A stretch of DNA of 64,000 nucleotides from Trichopria drosophilae (GCA_030407085.1 CM059585.1:691001-755000), one strand, 5' to 3'; counted from the first letter of the stretch, positions 36,043 to 48,292 are shown. The notes: a model not told the origin generated them from the sequence alone. Numbers and translations: made by a program.

Positions 36043-37620
36043 GACGGGTTGCCCTTTTCTCATATTAAACATATTATGCCCACGATTTTGCCTTTCATTA
36101 CGGCTGTTTACAATGCTTCTCTTGAAACTGGAATTTACCCCTCCGTTTGGAAACAGTCTTATATCGTCCCATTGAATAAGTCATCATGCCCTGGTTCTCC
36201 ATCTGAGACCAGGCCCATTTCGAATGTATGTCATTTAGCCAAACCCTTTGATTCTCTGGTAGTCAAACAAATGACTCAGTATCTCGAGGTAAATAATCTC
36301 TTGAGTCCTTTTCAATCAGGGTTTCGGCGAAACTATAATACTCAAACTGCACTTCTCAAAATCACGGAAGAAATTCGGGCAGCAATTGATAAGGGACAAT
36401 ATCTCCTACTGGTACTCTTTGATTTCACGAAAGCATTCGACTCTATCGATCATACGATACTATTATCTAAAATGATAGAGATTGGTTTTAGTAATTCCGT
36501 CATACAATGGGTATTTTCATATATTACTGGCAGAAGTCAAAAAGTAGTAAACCTTGAAGGCATTCCTTCAGTTAGTCTGCCAAGTACATCTGGTGTACCA
36601 CAGGGTTCTAACCCTGGTCCTATATTTTTTATTATTTTTATCGATTCCATTCTTAAAACGCTTACGTTCTGTAAAAATAAGGCTTTGATGTTTGCTGATG
36701 ATTTACAAATTTTCCAAACAAGCTCATTAGAGGAATTAAATGCCACCATTACTAAACTATGTCATGACGGGCAAGCTATAGCTGATTGGTCTGAGTTAAA
36801 TGGTCTAACCTTAAATGAAGGTAAAATGCAAGCGATCATTTTCGGCTCTCCGCATAATCTTTCAAAGTTAAAAAATTATCCTATTACACCGTTAGTTATC
36901 AATGACACTGTAATACCATTTTCTGATTCAGTCAAAGATCTAGGAGTTATTATGTCATCAGATCTCACTTGGAACAACCATGTAGCTAAAATATCTCGTA
37001 CAGTGTATGGTACCTTACATGCACTGAAATTTCGTGGTAACCTACTTTCTCCTAACATCAAAAAACTGCTGGTGGAATCGTTAATCATACCCCATATTGA
37101 TTACGCTTGTTTGGTTTACGATGATGCGTCCGAATATCTGAATGTTAAATTACAACGTCTCTCAAATAGTACCATTCGATTTATTTTTTCTCTTAAGCGT
37201 GATGCTCATATTACACCTTATTGTAATAAGTTAAATTGGATGACCATTAAGATGCGTCGGACTTATTTTCTAGGGACTTTAGCATACAAAATTTTTTCCA
37301 CTAATACGCCAGGCTATTTACGCGAATTATTTCTCGATGTAAATGAAGACTTACGTAGGTCTTCGCGTCTTCATTCTTCCGGTTTCCATATTCCACGCTG
37401 CCGAACTGTGACACGCGAAAAATCATTTACATTCTCGGTCATACAATTGTGGAACCTATTACCAGAAGATATTAAATCGGCTGACACAATTATCACATTT
37501 AAGCGTAAATTAATATGCAGCATATTTATTTTTAAACAATATCGAGCGAGCAAAATTGTAATCGGGAGCGTACAGATTTATGTACTTATTCTTTGTTTGT
37601 CACGAATATGCTTTATCTAA
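36043..37620 (+). pseudogene. LINE-B ORF2, part 2: reverse transcriptase, otherwise open
   Basis: Directly after the LTR duplication the frame resumes at DGLPFSHIKH and stays open to the TAA at 37618-37620. RT blocks: SYIVPLNKS, SETRPISNVCHLAK, SPFQSGFRRNYNT, LFDFTKAFDSIDH (first catalytic Asp), TSGVPQGSNPGPIFF, and LMFADDLQIF (FADD at 36691-36702). Thumb and C-terminal blocks are DLGVIMSSDLTWNNH and IPHIDYACLVY. All catalytic Asp residues are present. Excluding the LTR, ORF2 would be about 985 codons, normal for the group. With only the LTR and the ORF1 frameshift as lesions, this copy is relatively young. Confidence 0.9.
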
Positions 37621-37710
37621 TGTATTGTACTTTGTAATCTATATCCATTATAATTTTGTTGTATATTACCACAAGACTAATTAGTCATGGTATAATAAAG
37701 ACATACATAC

Positions 37711-38600
37711 ATATTCGATTTACTATCATTTGCTGATGATACCGGACTAATTGTTAAATCGAGATCTTGGAGTGATATAACAGTTGAAGCATCACACAAA
37801 TATTTAAAACTATAAAATTATTTTACACCAAATTATTTAACAGTAAATTTAAAGTAAACCATATTCATTCCATTTGGATTCTACATAGATAGTATCCCAT
37901 CTGAGTTTACTCTAGATATCTATACTCCGTGTCTTGATTGTTCCATAAATGGGATTACATCCTGTACAAGTGTACCCACCCAGACTATTACTAGGGTAAT
38001 GCACGCCAAATACTTAGGTGTTGAAATCGATTCTCCCCTTAAGTGGGACATCCAAACAAGGACTATCCTATGAAAATTGAGGTACCTAGTCTTTGCACTC
38101 GTAAAATTAAAACCCATTTTAGAGACAAGCTAGCTAATGATGATATACCATGCTCTATTCTCTTCAATACGGCATAATTGCTTGGGGCGCTGCAAATACT
38201 TGTTATATTAAGCCACTTGAAACTCTTCAAAAGCGAGTACTAAAAATTATTTTGGGGAAAAATATGCGTTATCCTTCATTCAGACTTACTTTATGTGGAG
38301 ACAAAAATTCCTGATATGCGTCAAAAATATGCTATAACAGCTCTGACTTATGCAATTGAAAATCGAATTCTTACATTCATTGATCATAATGTAAATACGA
38401 GACGGAAAAGTAGAAGAAGTGTTAAAGTTCCTATTAGAAATAAGAGCGTAGGCCGTCAATGTTATGACTATCTTGCTGCAAAATGTTATGATAAGTTTCT
38501 TAAAGATCTTGAGTTGCCGAAAACAAAGCAAATATACAAAACGATTAAAAAGCATATTTTATCTAAACCGCGAGACTTATGCTCCGAAATCATTAAATAG
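37711..38600 (+). pseudogene. LINE-A ORF2, segment 5: RT catalytic block to C-terminus
   Basis: The frame resumes with LLSFADDTGLIV (FADD at 37729-37740), a few bases after LINE-B. It continues through a WF-like NYFTPNYLTVN block, RVMHAKYLGVEIDSPLKW, and the post-RT QKRVLKIILGKN. The end carries QCYDYLAAKCYD and stops at 38600. Several stops (37815, 37855, 38071, 38122 and nearby) and shifts make it non-functional. The last 100 codons (38295-38600) are open. Confidence 0.8.
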
Positions 38601-38966
38601 CTTAAAGTGTACGGAATAACATCTCTGTGTAAATAAGATCCAGTACGTATCAAGGGGGGGGGGGGGTAAGAGGGTCATTTTATATATACATAGATGTAAG
38701 TTTTAGTATTAAGTTTTAGTGTGAATAAGTCGTTCTACTCTGCCAAAGATGCGGACATCTATATGTTCATATTCTTAACTCGCAGACAGGCTATGCCGAT
38801 TCATCGTCATAAACTTGTATTTAACCTTGACTAGCGTGTAAACGTAGTAATAAGGCATTAACAAAAATGATGTTATATATATTCATATGTAGACTTTCCA
38901 AGTATGTGGAAAGTGGACACGAGAAAGAGAGAGAGAAAAAATAAATTCTATTCTATTCTATTCTAT
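38601..38966 (+). other. LINE-A 3' UTR with poly-G run and (TTCTA)n tail
   Basis: There are no ORFs. It includes a 13-G homopolymer (38654-38666), a gagagagaga stretch (38927-38937), an aaaaaataaa string and the pentamer tail ttctattctattctattcta at 38944-38966. The tail marks the 3' end of the non-LTR element. Confidence 0.7.
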
Positions 38967-39239
38967 GTTTTTAGGTTTTTAGGATATTGTGGATTATTTC
39001 AGACGTAATTTGTGTAAAAAACAAATCAAAATCGGTCCATAACGTAAAATATTTGAGGTTATGTACTCGAGAAATGCATTCTTGCTATTATTGAGGTTAA
39101 TATAGAATGAGACAAATTGTTGTGAATTTCTAACTATTTGCACCATTTACTACAACTTTCACACTTCAAAATAAGCCATTATTATATATAATTATAATGT
39201 CATCAAAATACACACATTATTGTACTTGGCAAAATTTAT

Positions 39240-39560
39240 TACCCAAATTTTTCGGCTCTGAGCCGTCATACTGGACGTCGCCATCTTCAATTTCAAAATG
39301 GTCATCTCCCATTTTGAAGGTCAGGGCCCATGAACGCAAAATTGTTGGTATCTATACCATTTTTTATCCGATTTCGGCGCGAAAATAATAATTGAATCAC
39401 GTTGTAGTGAACAAATCGATATTTTTTTTAAATAAACAAATAGAACTTTTTTTGTTTTTATTTTTCTAGAATTTTGATGAACTTTTTGTAGAACCGATTT
39501 CATACAAATAAGAGTCGCTGAAGATCTTTCAGAAAATGCGGATATTTTGACGTTAATGGC
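39240..39560 (-). repeat. Partial TTAA-MITE related to 61155-61766
   Basis: The stretch has cgccatcttcaatttcaaaa and cccattttgaag units. It ends at about 39555 with a string whose complement, gccattaacgtcaaaatat followed by ccgcattttctga, closely matches the left end of the MITE at 61155 (cccattaacgcccaagctt, ccgcattttctga). The TTAA flank and the left end are not clear, so the copy is probably truncated. Confidence 0.5.
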
Positions 39561-40324
39561 TTACCCGATGAAAAAAAGTCCTTTTTGTGACGATTGTTCT
39601 ACATGCGATAATTGGGCTACGAACCATATGTGTAGTCATTATATTAAAATGGTTGCCTATTTATGAAACTAACGAATGCAATTTCCTTTGCAGTGAATAT
39701 GGAAACCCCTTTAAAGTAAATTTTTACTCTAAGGATTTGCACCAACCTCATTTTTTTAGTGAAATTAAACACTTGATGCGCTTTTTTAATCGCATTTCAT
39801 TTTACCGATACCGTTTTTTCATTGCAAAGCTCATACTTAGTGAATTTATAATGAACTACGATTTCAGATTGGTTCTGAATTGAGCAAGAAATCGCAAGAA
39901 TAAATTTGTCAAATTCTACATCAATCTAGCTGAAACTTTGCTTAAATTACTTATATAACGATATGTTTCGATATTTCTGAATATTTTTTCGCATGAATGA
40001 AATTGCGGAATCGATTCCTATTCGCAATAAAATCTGCACAAAATCTATCAACTTAAACTAGACACTTTTTTGTTTTTATTTGCCTCGAACTCGTGTACCC
40101 TTTTCCAACCGTCAATATTGCGAAAAAATCTGATTTGATCAATATGAATATTATTGATGAAATTCCTATCTCTAGCGCCATAATTATTCCTAAAATATAG
40201 GTACAGGGGTTTTCTGGTCCATAATGACGGGTTAATTGAAATTCAATAAATAGCATTACAATCACCAGATAATTCTTATGTTGTTTTTTAAAGTCGTTCA
40301 TCGCAAATTTCAGGGTATATTTTT

Positions 40325-40365
40325 AAAATTCAAAATGGCGGATTCGATATGGCGGAACCAATTTT
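40325..40365 (+). repeat. Dispersed repeat, short fragment
   Basis: ttcaaaatggcggattcgat followed by atggcgg matches the core of the piggyBac-associated repeat. Only this half-unit is present. The surrounding 39560-40590 stretch has nothing else I recognise. Confidence 0.5.
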
Positions 40366-40593
40366 ATGAAAGAATTCAAAATCATGCTAGAGATACGAAT
40401 TTCATCAATAACAGCCATAAGGTTTATTTTTCGACATATTGACGTTTTGAAAAAATGACCTTTCAGTTTATCATCAAATTTCGACGTTTCGACCCGCTAC
40501 CCCCCAGGGGTAGTCTTCGCCAGCCCCTTGGGCGCAGTGATCACCTACGGGCGCATAAGTTCTTTTATGCCCTTGATACCAAAATAACTATTT

Positions 40594-40690
40594 TGATATA
40601 TCTAATAGATGTCTTATAGATATCTAAAAGATGTCCGTCAGATATCTTCTCGGCACTTTCAAGATATCTTTGACGAATTATATGTATATA
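40594..40690. repeat. Iterated AGATATCT/AGATGTC array
   Basis: The motifs agatgtcttatagatatcta, aaagatgtccgtcagatatc and caagatatctttga follow each other over about 95 bp. The array is nearly palindromic and resembles the subterminal iterations of other elements in the window. I could not find its terminal repeats. Confidence 0.5.
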
Positions 40691-40752
40691 TAAGATCATA
40701 ATGATACAGACAGTAATTAGAAAAAAACACAGTAAACATGTAATATGCATCG

Positions 40753-41069
40753 AATAGTCTATTAGAATGCAAGTGCATGAAGTAAGTATTTTGCAACTTT
40801 TATTTATTAATACTCCCCTGGCCTGTTGTTGGGGTCGAAGTTTTGAAAATGCTCATTTTCAATTTTCATACATATAAGAAACACTGTATTGTTGTAACAA
40901 TCTATCGAAGCCACTTGGACCTAAATATGATTGGACCCCCAAATATATATATATATAATTTTATAATATAATTGAAAGCTGTTAGTAAACGAACGAGTAT
41001 TAAGGAATAGCCGACTCTCCACTGGGTCGAAGTTTCTAAGCGAGCGAGGTACCACGCCAACACTAGTTT
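40753..41069 (+). repeat. 310-bp direct repeat, copy 1
   Basis: This region is about 90% identical by eye to 44941-45268. Shared strings include aagtgcatgaagtaagt, gaaaatgctcattttcaatt, gaagccacttggacctaaat and ccgactctccactggg. Copy 1 has an (AT)n expansion at 40948-40960. No coding or tRNA-like segment is visible, and no terminal inverted repeats. Confidence 0.85.
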
Positions 41070-41819
41070 ATTGTTGAATTGGGGTCCTTAGGGTCTGAAA
41101 CGTCGACATTTGATGAAAAACTATAGGGTCATTTTTATGCCCGAAGTGGCCAAATCCAATACTTCGTCCAGAGCTAAGGTCTGGGTCGAAATAATAAAAA
41201 CAAACTAATAATGTAAACAGCGGGGTTCTCATCAAAATATTATACCAAACCATCACGTAAAAGGTAGGATTTTCGCGATCGCCTTTCTGACGAATCCACG
41301 CGAAAACCTGGGACGAAACGTGCATCTACAATAGACATTAGTTATTTATTTTGTCACTAGAAGAACACAGAATCCATTATTCGTTAAATCCCTAATTTTA
41401 TATATAAGCAGTTCAGTAAAGCGAAGATTCTGTAACTGACAAAACTACAAAATGCGGTTCATACAACTTTCCTTTCCTATATTCGGTGGCTCTCATCAGA
41501 GCCCCACTGTTTACATTATTAGTTTGTTTTTATTTTTATTTAGTCCATACGACCGTAAATACCAACAATTAAAATAAAATTTGTAGTTGAAGTTCCTAGA
41601 TATTGCCCAGTTTTAGTTGCAAATTGGCATCGATCCCGCACGTGAATTAATGCAGAAAAGATTTCAGAAAAAATGAAACACCCGAAAGGTTATTCATTTT
41701 TTATTTAAAATGTGACATTGGTGTTTGAAGCAATTTTTATTATAAGAATCGTAAGAGCATAGTCAAAAATAATGGGTTAGCCTAAAACAGAGCAATTTTC
41801 TTTCTTGTCATTTTAAACA

Positions 41820-42060
41820 ATGAAGCGCCTAATTACGAATCTGAATTGGGATATTGTAAAATTAAAAATGGCGGTTTCAAAATGGTCGACCAAACTGCTA
41901 AACCTTGCTAAATCGAGATTAAACTGAGTATTCGGAGGTTTTTGAGTCCGGTGATTACGAATCTAAACTCAGATTTTGACATTTCAGTTTTTCAGATTTA
42001 AAATTTATAAATCTTAGTTTAGATTCATAATGCATGACTCTCGTGTACCCAGATTCATGA
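41820..42060 (+). repeat. Dispersed repeat, two forward units
   Basis: Units have gcctaattacgaatctgaat with aaaatggcggtttcaaaatg, and gagtccggtgattacgaatc with ctcagattttgac. A short inverted tail follows. It is the piggyBac-associated family. The interval between copy 1 of the direct repeat and this block holds nothing recognised. Confidence 0.6.
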
Positions 42061-42061
42061 A

Positions 42062-43680
42062 AAATGGGTGAATGATTGAACAACTTGAAATAGTTAAGAT
42101 AGTTCAAAAACCAAAATTGCAATTAACACATGCAATTACAACTATCTTAATTAAAATAATGATGAATATATATGAGTATAAAACCCCCAAAGACATCTTA
42201 AAACTTAAGCAGCCTAATTATCAGCAATTCAACGATCAATAGAAATGGTAAAATTCTAGTTTATTAAATTGATAAAAAATTGTATTTTAATAAAATTGAC
42301 TTTGGTTCGGTTTAAATTGGAGAAGAATCGCTTTTCAGAAAGTGAAATGTTTACTTCTTGCCGCTAGAGAATAAATGCGATAAGCAATACCCAGCTACTT
42401 CAAGTATGAATCAATTCAGTCGATTTAAGACAATAACTTCATTGATTTCCGTTAATCTCACGATGCTTTTCTTTTCTCTTACAAGTGTACATTTTTCAAA
42501 GCTCTTGCCATCCACTTCTTCTATGGAATCGATAATTTAATCATTTTTCCGTTGAACACATTCTCGTATCCTTCAACGGAATCTTTATTCGTTTTTTTCG
42601 CTTTCCACAACTCTGATGCCACCCTGAGGTAACTCCTCGATAAGGCATTAAAGAAAACTGCAAGAGGATCGAGAAATCCCTAAGGCTTGCTCTACCATTC
42701 TCGCAGATATGCCTTCATCGTCATTTCTTCGTCTTTCTCGGTCTTTTTACTGTCTGCTTAAATGTCACTGTCACTCTAACAGACGCATCCATTCCTTCAT
42801 TACTCTTTCTCTCTTTTTCATCATCTTTGATTTTAAATGTCCAATTTATTGTCATCTCTCATATCTCTGTTTTCTTTATTTTTTTATTCCAGTTCTATTG
42901 CCTGTCTTTTTCATCCTTCATTCACCTCTTTCTATCTTGCCTCTTGTCTTTGTCCGTTTCCATCTGATATGCTCCATCGATTTTTATCCTTATCTAACAT
43001 TTTCGAAACGGAAGTTTTCTATAGTTATACGTCGTGCTGAATCCTGTTATGCATTGTCTGGTAGTGGCATCTACCTTCCGGAATATTCTTCGCTACTTTA
43101 TATTTTTATATTTTCGCGCCATATCTTCCGGCTTTTTAGTATTCGTCAGCTCAGAGCATCACTTATCGATATATTTACGAGGTATCCGTTTTACGTGGCA
43201 ACGATTACAAGCGAGTAATAGATCGTTTATCCACAACATGAAGTAACATCGTCGTTGGGCATGGTATCATCGAGTGTACTGTTTCTTTATCGCGTTTCTC
43301 GTAATAACTTTATAGCGACGTTGTAAATAAACATCGATGATCCTGTAGTATTCATTGTCGAATGAAAAATGTGATATCGAAAAAATGTCGAGATCTTCTT
43401 TAGGTATATGCTACTAGTGTCATCAAATATACTTCCAAACAGTATCGATTTTGAATTTATATATGCCGCTTTCATAAAAGTTTCCTATTTGATAATTAAA
43501 TAAGTACAAACAATGTGTAATAATGGTTAACGAATAAATGTTTGAGCAACTTTTTAAGCCGAATAATAAAACGGAAATAATAAATGAAGATAACAATTAT
43601 ATTCGTTGTTAAATTGCGATAATGACCAACATCTTTATTGTGAAACAAACAGTAAATAACAAGTCTCAAATCATACTCAT
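42062..43680. other. Intergenic DNA with CT-rich tract, no gene assigned
   Basis: An ORF of 169 codons (42709-43218, plus) is rich in Phe, Ser and Leu because of pyrimidine-rich DNA. It has no domain, and I do not accept it as a gene. Nothing else is recognised. Confidence 0.35.
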
Positions 43681-43684
43681 TTGG

Positions 43685-44010
43685 GATAAAAAGTCCACCA
43701 TATTGGATCGGCCATTATGCATTTGGCAAATATAATATTAAATTTGTATTCACCGACCCCAAAAACCTCCGAGTAAAAAATTTCATGAAAATTCATTCAC
43801 TTTTAAAAGATATGTTCGCCATATTGTATCGATCACTTTGAATTTTAAAATTCTTAACTGAATTTTGATTCAATTTATTAGGAAAAATTGAATAACGGGA
43901 TAAAATAAATATTTTGATATTTTTATTGACAATAACCGTGAGAAAACTCGATGTTTTAACCGTTCCCGGGTCGCCATATTGACTCCGCCATTATTGAGAC
44001 CGTGGAATCT
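43685..44010 (-). repeat. Dispersed repeat, reverse units
   Basis: ccatattggatcggccatta with caccgaccccaaaaacctcc gives one clear reverse unit (43690-43790). Weaker pieces occur at 43805-43880. A gtcgccatattgactccgcc core follows at 43971-43990. Confidence 0.55.
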
Positions 44011-44439
44011 ACTGGAAAATAACTGGAGATGTTTAATCAAACAAAATTTTATACTTTAATGGAAGACATTTTATTCAACGTTGATAGATATCAGAAATAC
44101 TCTGAAAACACGTATTTTTTTAAACATTCACACTTTTCTGCCATTCGTAAAAGGTAAACTATATGAAGCGGAAAACAAAAATTATTTTTGAGCTACAACG
44201 ATTTTGTTCAGTTTTGTTCATAGTTTGAAAGGAATCTACATCCATTATGGACTTTGATTAAAAAAATGTTTCCAATTGTTCGGTTCCTTTTCAAATTAAA
44301 TCCGCCTATATTGCTTTCCTAAGAAAGGCATAGAAATGATATTTTGACATCGGGAATCGAAAGAGCGTACCCGAAGTGTGAGCTAATAATTCCAGGTTTC
44401 TAGGCGTTAATGGGTTTTGAAAATCGCTTGAAAGTTGGT

Positions 44440-44605
44440 ATAATGAGATTTGGTACAAGGGTCGCTGATTGGGATTTTCGCAATTCAAAATGGTGATTCC
44501 AAGAAGGCCAACCAAAATAGTAAAGCTTTCTTGATTCAGACGACATTTGGTACTCAGATGTTTACAGGGAGACTGATTACTACGCTGAATCGGATTTTCG
44601 TGTAA
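44440..44605 (+). repeat. Dispersed repeat, diverged forward units
   Basis: ggtcgctgattgggattttc with attcaaaatggtgattcc, then agactgattactacgctgaa, represent the family. Just upstream, taggcgttaatgggt (44404-44418) resembles a TTAA-MITE right end, with the flank decayed to TTTT. Confidence 0.5.
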
Positions 44606-44683
44606 AAGAATAGATTTAAAATCTAATTGTTGTAAAGATATATTGAGTGTATACATGGAAAAAGTTTTATAATGGTCGTCGTA

Positions 44684-44799
44684 CGCTCCAACTTTCGGCG
44701 GCGGCGCTACGATTGCTTTAGCGCAAGCGCCAAGCGATCTTTCGGTCGGGAGACAACCGAATATTTTCGGACCGCTGACAGCCGAAAACTGTTGGAGCG
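44684..44799. repeat. GC-rich inverted repeat, 116 bp (MITE-like)
   Basis: The ends cgctccaac and gttggagcg are perfect complements, extended by ttcggc / gccgaa. The interior is GC-rich (ggcggcgctacg, gcgcaagcgcc) in AT-rich surroundings. Confidence 0.6.
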
Positions 44800-44940
44800 C
44801 GAGGATTTGAACGATAGTAACTGAAACCGTTGACTCTGGTGTCTTGTTATCAACACAGGTATCACCATACCTAAGGGTTTCTTTTCTTTAGCAATTAATA
44901 ATTACCATACATGCAATTGGGGTTTCCATTTCACACTAAA

Positions 44941-45268
44941 ACAAATAGTTTATTACAATACAAGTGCATGAAGTAAGTGTTTTGCTACTTTTATTTATTA
45001 ATACTTCGGCTGGCCTGTTGTCGAGGTCGAAGATTTGAAAATGCTCATTTTCAATTTTCATACATATAAGAAACACTATATTATTGTAACATGTCTACCG
45101 AAGCCACTTGGACCTAAATATGATTGGACCCCCAAATATCAATTTAATTTTATAATATAATTGAAAGCTGTTAGTAAACGAACGAGTAGTAAGGAATAGC
45201 CGACTCTCCACTGGGACGAAGTTTCTGAGCGAGCGAAGCGAGCGAGGCACCACGCCAACACTAGTTTA
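44941..45268 (+). repeat. 310-bp direct repeat, copy 2
   Basis: This is the second copy of 40753-41069, in the same orientation and 4.2 kb away. It carries a small duplication, gagcgagcgaagcgagcgag, near the right end. The bases beyond both ends differ between the copies, which bounds the repeat. Confidence 0.85.
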
Positions 45269-45269
45269 A

Positions 45270-46520
45270 ATTGCAAAAGCTCGATAAATAATCCTTTCTT
45301 AGGTTTGTTTCTCCTTGCAAACATTTGATTTTCTAAACGTTTACATTATTTTTTTTTATTTTTTAACTTAATTTATATTCTACTATTCATGTGTGAAACC
45401 TGATCGATGTCTCTTTTCGACTCTCAATTCGTCCTCTTTTCTCAACGATAACATTACATATTCACTGCATGCACGACTCGTCAAATTTCCTGAATTTTCT
45501 CGGCTTACCGGCTTACACAATGGACACGATTCTTCATTCTTTGGATTTTATGTTTTCTATCCTTTTTCCGTAGAAAATTCGGCTAATAAATAAAATTGTG
45601 TTATTCGTTGAAATCAAAATTCGATACAATCAAAAATAGAAAATATTGAAATCGACGATTAAAAAACAGAAATTTTACTAACTGTTTTACATTTATGACA
45701 ATAGTCATTTCTTTTGTAAAATATAAGAAAGTATGCAAATACTTCTTACGGTTCAGTAACCAACGCTTTTGTGACAAGAGAGCACTCTATCTCTAGAAAA
45801 AAAATAGACTCAAATCAAAACAGTCTGTTTAAAAACATGACGCTAATGAAACTCCATGTTGATGGTAACGCTATTTAAGCTAGAAGTTGGTAGTAGGAAA
45901 ATTATAATTTTTTCAATTTTGACAGTGGAACCATTATTTATTCAGCTTTTGTTTTTGTCACTCCTATCATTCCGAGGAAATTTTCGACAATTTTAATAGA
46001 GATGTGAGTGATAGTTTGCAAGACCTGATTGTTATTTCATATTAGATATGCTTTCTGCTTCAAATAGATGATCTTTTAGGTCAAGTATATTGATTTTGCT
46101 CTGCATATAATAAGATCACCTCTTGCACATATTTACTGGAGTCCGTTTCCGGCTGAAGGGTTCTTATTATAGTCTATCACAAAGGCAGAGTAGTATGGCA
46201 AGAGGACTTTTCTTTTGCAGAGACAGGATTCCAAATTGAAGTCCATTGCCTACATATTTACCAGTTTCATAGTGTGAATATAATAGTAAGTGAAAAATTA
46301 ATTCTTACTACCGGTCGAGAAAACGACGAAATAATTCTGATCTGTAGGTGTCTGATGCTGTTCTCTTGTATGATTAATCTTTCATAGGCGATGTTCATGT
46401 GCGTTCTTTTTTTACAAAGTTAACAAGTGAAGCTTATGAAATAACTGTAATAGTAGTCGCTAAGAAAAACATACATGCCAGCTCTAGGTAAGTACATCGC
46501 AATTCTGGTATTTCCAGAAG
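45270..46520. other. AT-rich intergenic DNA, nothing recognised
   Basis: There are no domain-bearing ORFs, repeat arrays or RNA genes. Confidence 0.35.
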
Positions 46521-47066
46521 TACACCGAAAAACCCATATTCTAACTTTTAAGGATACCCTACTCTATCTCAATAATCAAGTGTACAGTACTCTTAATGTA
46601 AGAAATCTTCTAAACAATTTAAGAAGTTTTCTTAAAGTGAGAGTATTCTTACGAAAATATTTTCTTAAAATAAGAATACTCATCAAAAAAACATTCTAAT
46701 TTTAAAAATACCAGCTACTATTGCAAATTTTGTAAGAAGGGATGAACATATGCTTATTGTACGTGATAAAACCGGGCGAACTGGCAAAATAAAGGAAAAA
46801 CTCGGTTCTACTCCAAACAAATAATTAAATATTTATTGTTTATGATGGCGACGATACTTTTGAGGTGGCGACCGACCGTGACGATCTCGCTAGATCGGAA
46901 TATCGAAAACGAGTTAGTCGGGAACTGAGGACCAGGTCGTTTTTATACAGGCTAGTTTCCAGGGACGCAAACTTCGTCGCTAAGGAACTCTCGTCAATTG
47001 TTTTATTTTATACGTCTCGTTAGATCTAGAAATTTCGATTTCGAGTTTAAAAGAACCCCCCGTTCC

Positions 47067-47329
<263 letters not shown>

Positions 47330-47446
47330 TCTCTCTCCCTCCCCCCGTCTCATTCTGATGAATATTCGACAATCGATAAACGATGGACAGACACGAATGG
47401 AACCATCAGTTAACGGTCGGTAAACTACCAACTGTCGATCTCCGGT

Positions 47447-47700
47447 TTACGAACCTCCAGACTTCTTGTTCGCCGGCAGTTCAGCAACGGCAGCAATCGA
47501 CTCCCCGATCCCCGTGCATGAACGCTACCGGTTACTGTCCATCTGAGGCGAATCGCCGGTCGACTATTTATTTTACTGGGTTACGAACTTTCAAACTTCT
47601 TGCTCGCCGGTAGTTCAGCAACGGCAGCAATCGGCCCCCCCCCCCCGATCCCCGCGCATGAACCTACCGGTTACTCTCCATCTGAAAGCGAATCGCCAGT
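47447..47700 (+). repeat. Tandem duplication, period about 134 bp
   Basis: The unit at 47447-47562 (ttacgaacc, cagttcagcaacggcagcaa, ctaccggttact, gcgaatcgcc) recurs at 47581-47700 with few changes. The second copy has an expanded C-run (47636-47646). Confidence 0.85.
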
Positions 47701-47743
47701 TCTAAGCGTACACGCTTCTCAATGAACACTCTGTGACTCCGAA

Positions 47744-47895
47744 ATGAGTCTTGCTCCGACTCCGAATCGAACCTCCGACTCCGAAACATATCGCCGACTC
47801 CGAAACACATCTCCGACTCCGAAACCCATCTCCGACTCCGAAACCCATCTCCGACTCCGAAACACACCTTGCTCCGAAACACACCTCGCTCCGAA
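47744..47895 (+). repeat. 18-bp minisatellite (ctccgactccgaaaca family)
   Basis: Seven to eight tandem copies of a unit like catctccgactccgaaac occur, the later ones shortened to cttgctccgaaacacac. Confidence 0.9.
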
Positions 47896-47983
47896 TCGAA
47901 ATTTCCACATCTTTGCGTTTCGAATTTTCCCGTTTTTTTGCATCGATCATCGAGTCCTCAATTTCCGTAAAACGCAAGCACAT

Positions 47984-47996
47984 GTGTGTGTGTGTG

Positions 47997-48028
<32 letters not shown>

Positions 48029-48049
48029 TGCGTGTGTGCGTGTGTGTGT

Positions 48050-48082
<33 letters not shown>

Positions 48083-48153
48083 CGTGTGCGTGTGCGTGTG
48101 CGTGTGCGTGTGCGTGTGCGTGTGCGTGTGCGTGTGCGTGTGCGTGTGCGCGC

Positions 48154-48245
<92 letters not shown>
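47984..48245. repeat. (TG)n / (TGTGCG)n microsatellite
   Basis: A 260-bp run has an outer pure TG and an inner tgtgcg hexamer segment (48044-48150). It produces long Cys/Val ORFs that are spurious. Confidence 0.95.
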
Positions 48246-48247
<2 letters not shown>

Positions 48248-48292
48248 GTTTGCGATCATGTTAAGCGTAGTATGGTTAGTTATGAAAATAGC

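Larger units (their letters stand above)
32305..37710 (+). mobile_element. LINE-B: non-LTR retrotransposon inserted in LINE-A
   Basis: This is a two-ORF element of about 4.6 kb plus a solo LTR. It begins acagggtgattctcc right after the LINE-A RT block 4 and ends in a short (ACAT)n tail after taataaag (37693-37710). LINE-A resumes at 37711. It carries a PHD-type ORF1 and an EN-RT ORF2. The target duplication is hidden by the atac/acat simple sequence at the junction. It is much less decayed than LINE-A. A PHD-finger ORF1 with a downstream FP25K-like domain is known from CR1/L2-type groups, so that affiliation is likely. Confidence 0.85.
23590..38966 (+). mobile_element. LINE-A: old non-LTR retrotransposon split by four insertions
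   Basis: A plus-strand element with ORF1 (CCHC knuckles), an ORF2 of EN then RT, a 3' UTR and a (TTCTA)n tail at 38944-38966 is spread over 15.4 kb. Removing the insertions at 24718-25597, 25687-29484, 30465-31560 and about 32305-37710 leaves about 4.2 kb, a normal length for a two-ORF LINE. At the first two breaks the EN reading resumes without loss after removing one duplication. Stops and frameshifts show that it is old. The 5' boundary is approximate. The clade (Jockey/R1/I-like or another) cannot be settled by eye. Confidence 0.85.

Noticed and set aside
42709..43218. 169-codon ORF as a membrane protein gene
   Set aside because: Phe/Leu/Ser content comes from pyrimidine-rich DNA. There is no domain, no upstream context and no regular hydrophobic segmentation.
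40753..45268. LTR retrotransposon bounded by two 310-bp direct repeats
   Set aside because: No TG...CA ends, no primer-binding or polypurine tract seen, no gag-pol between, and no target duplication.
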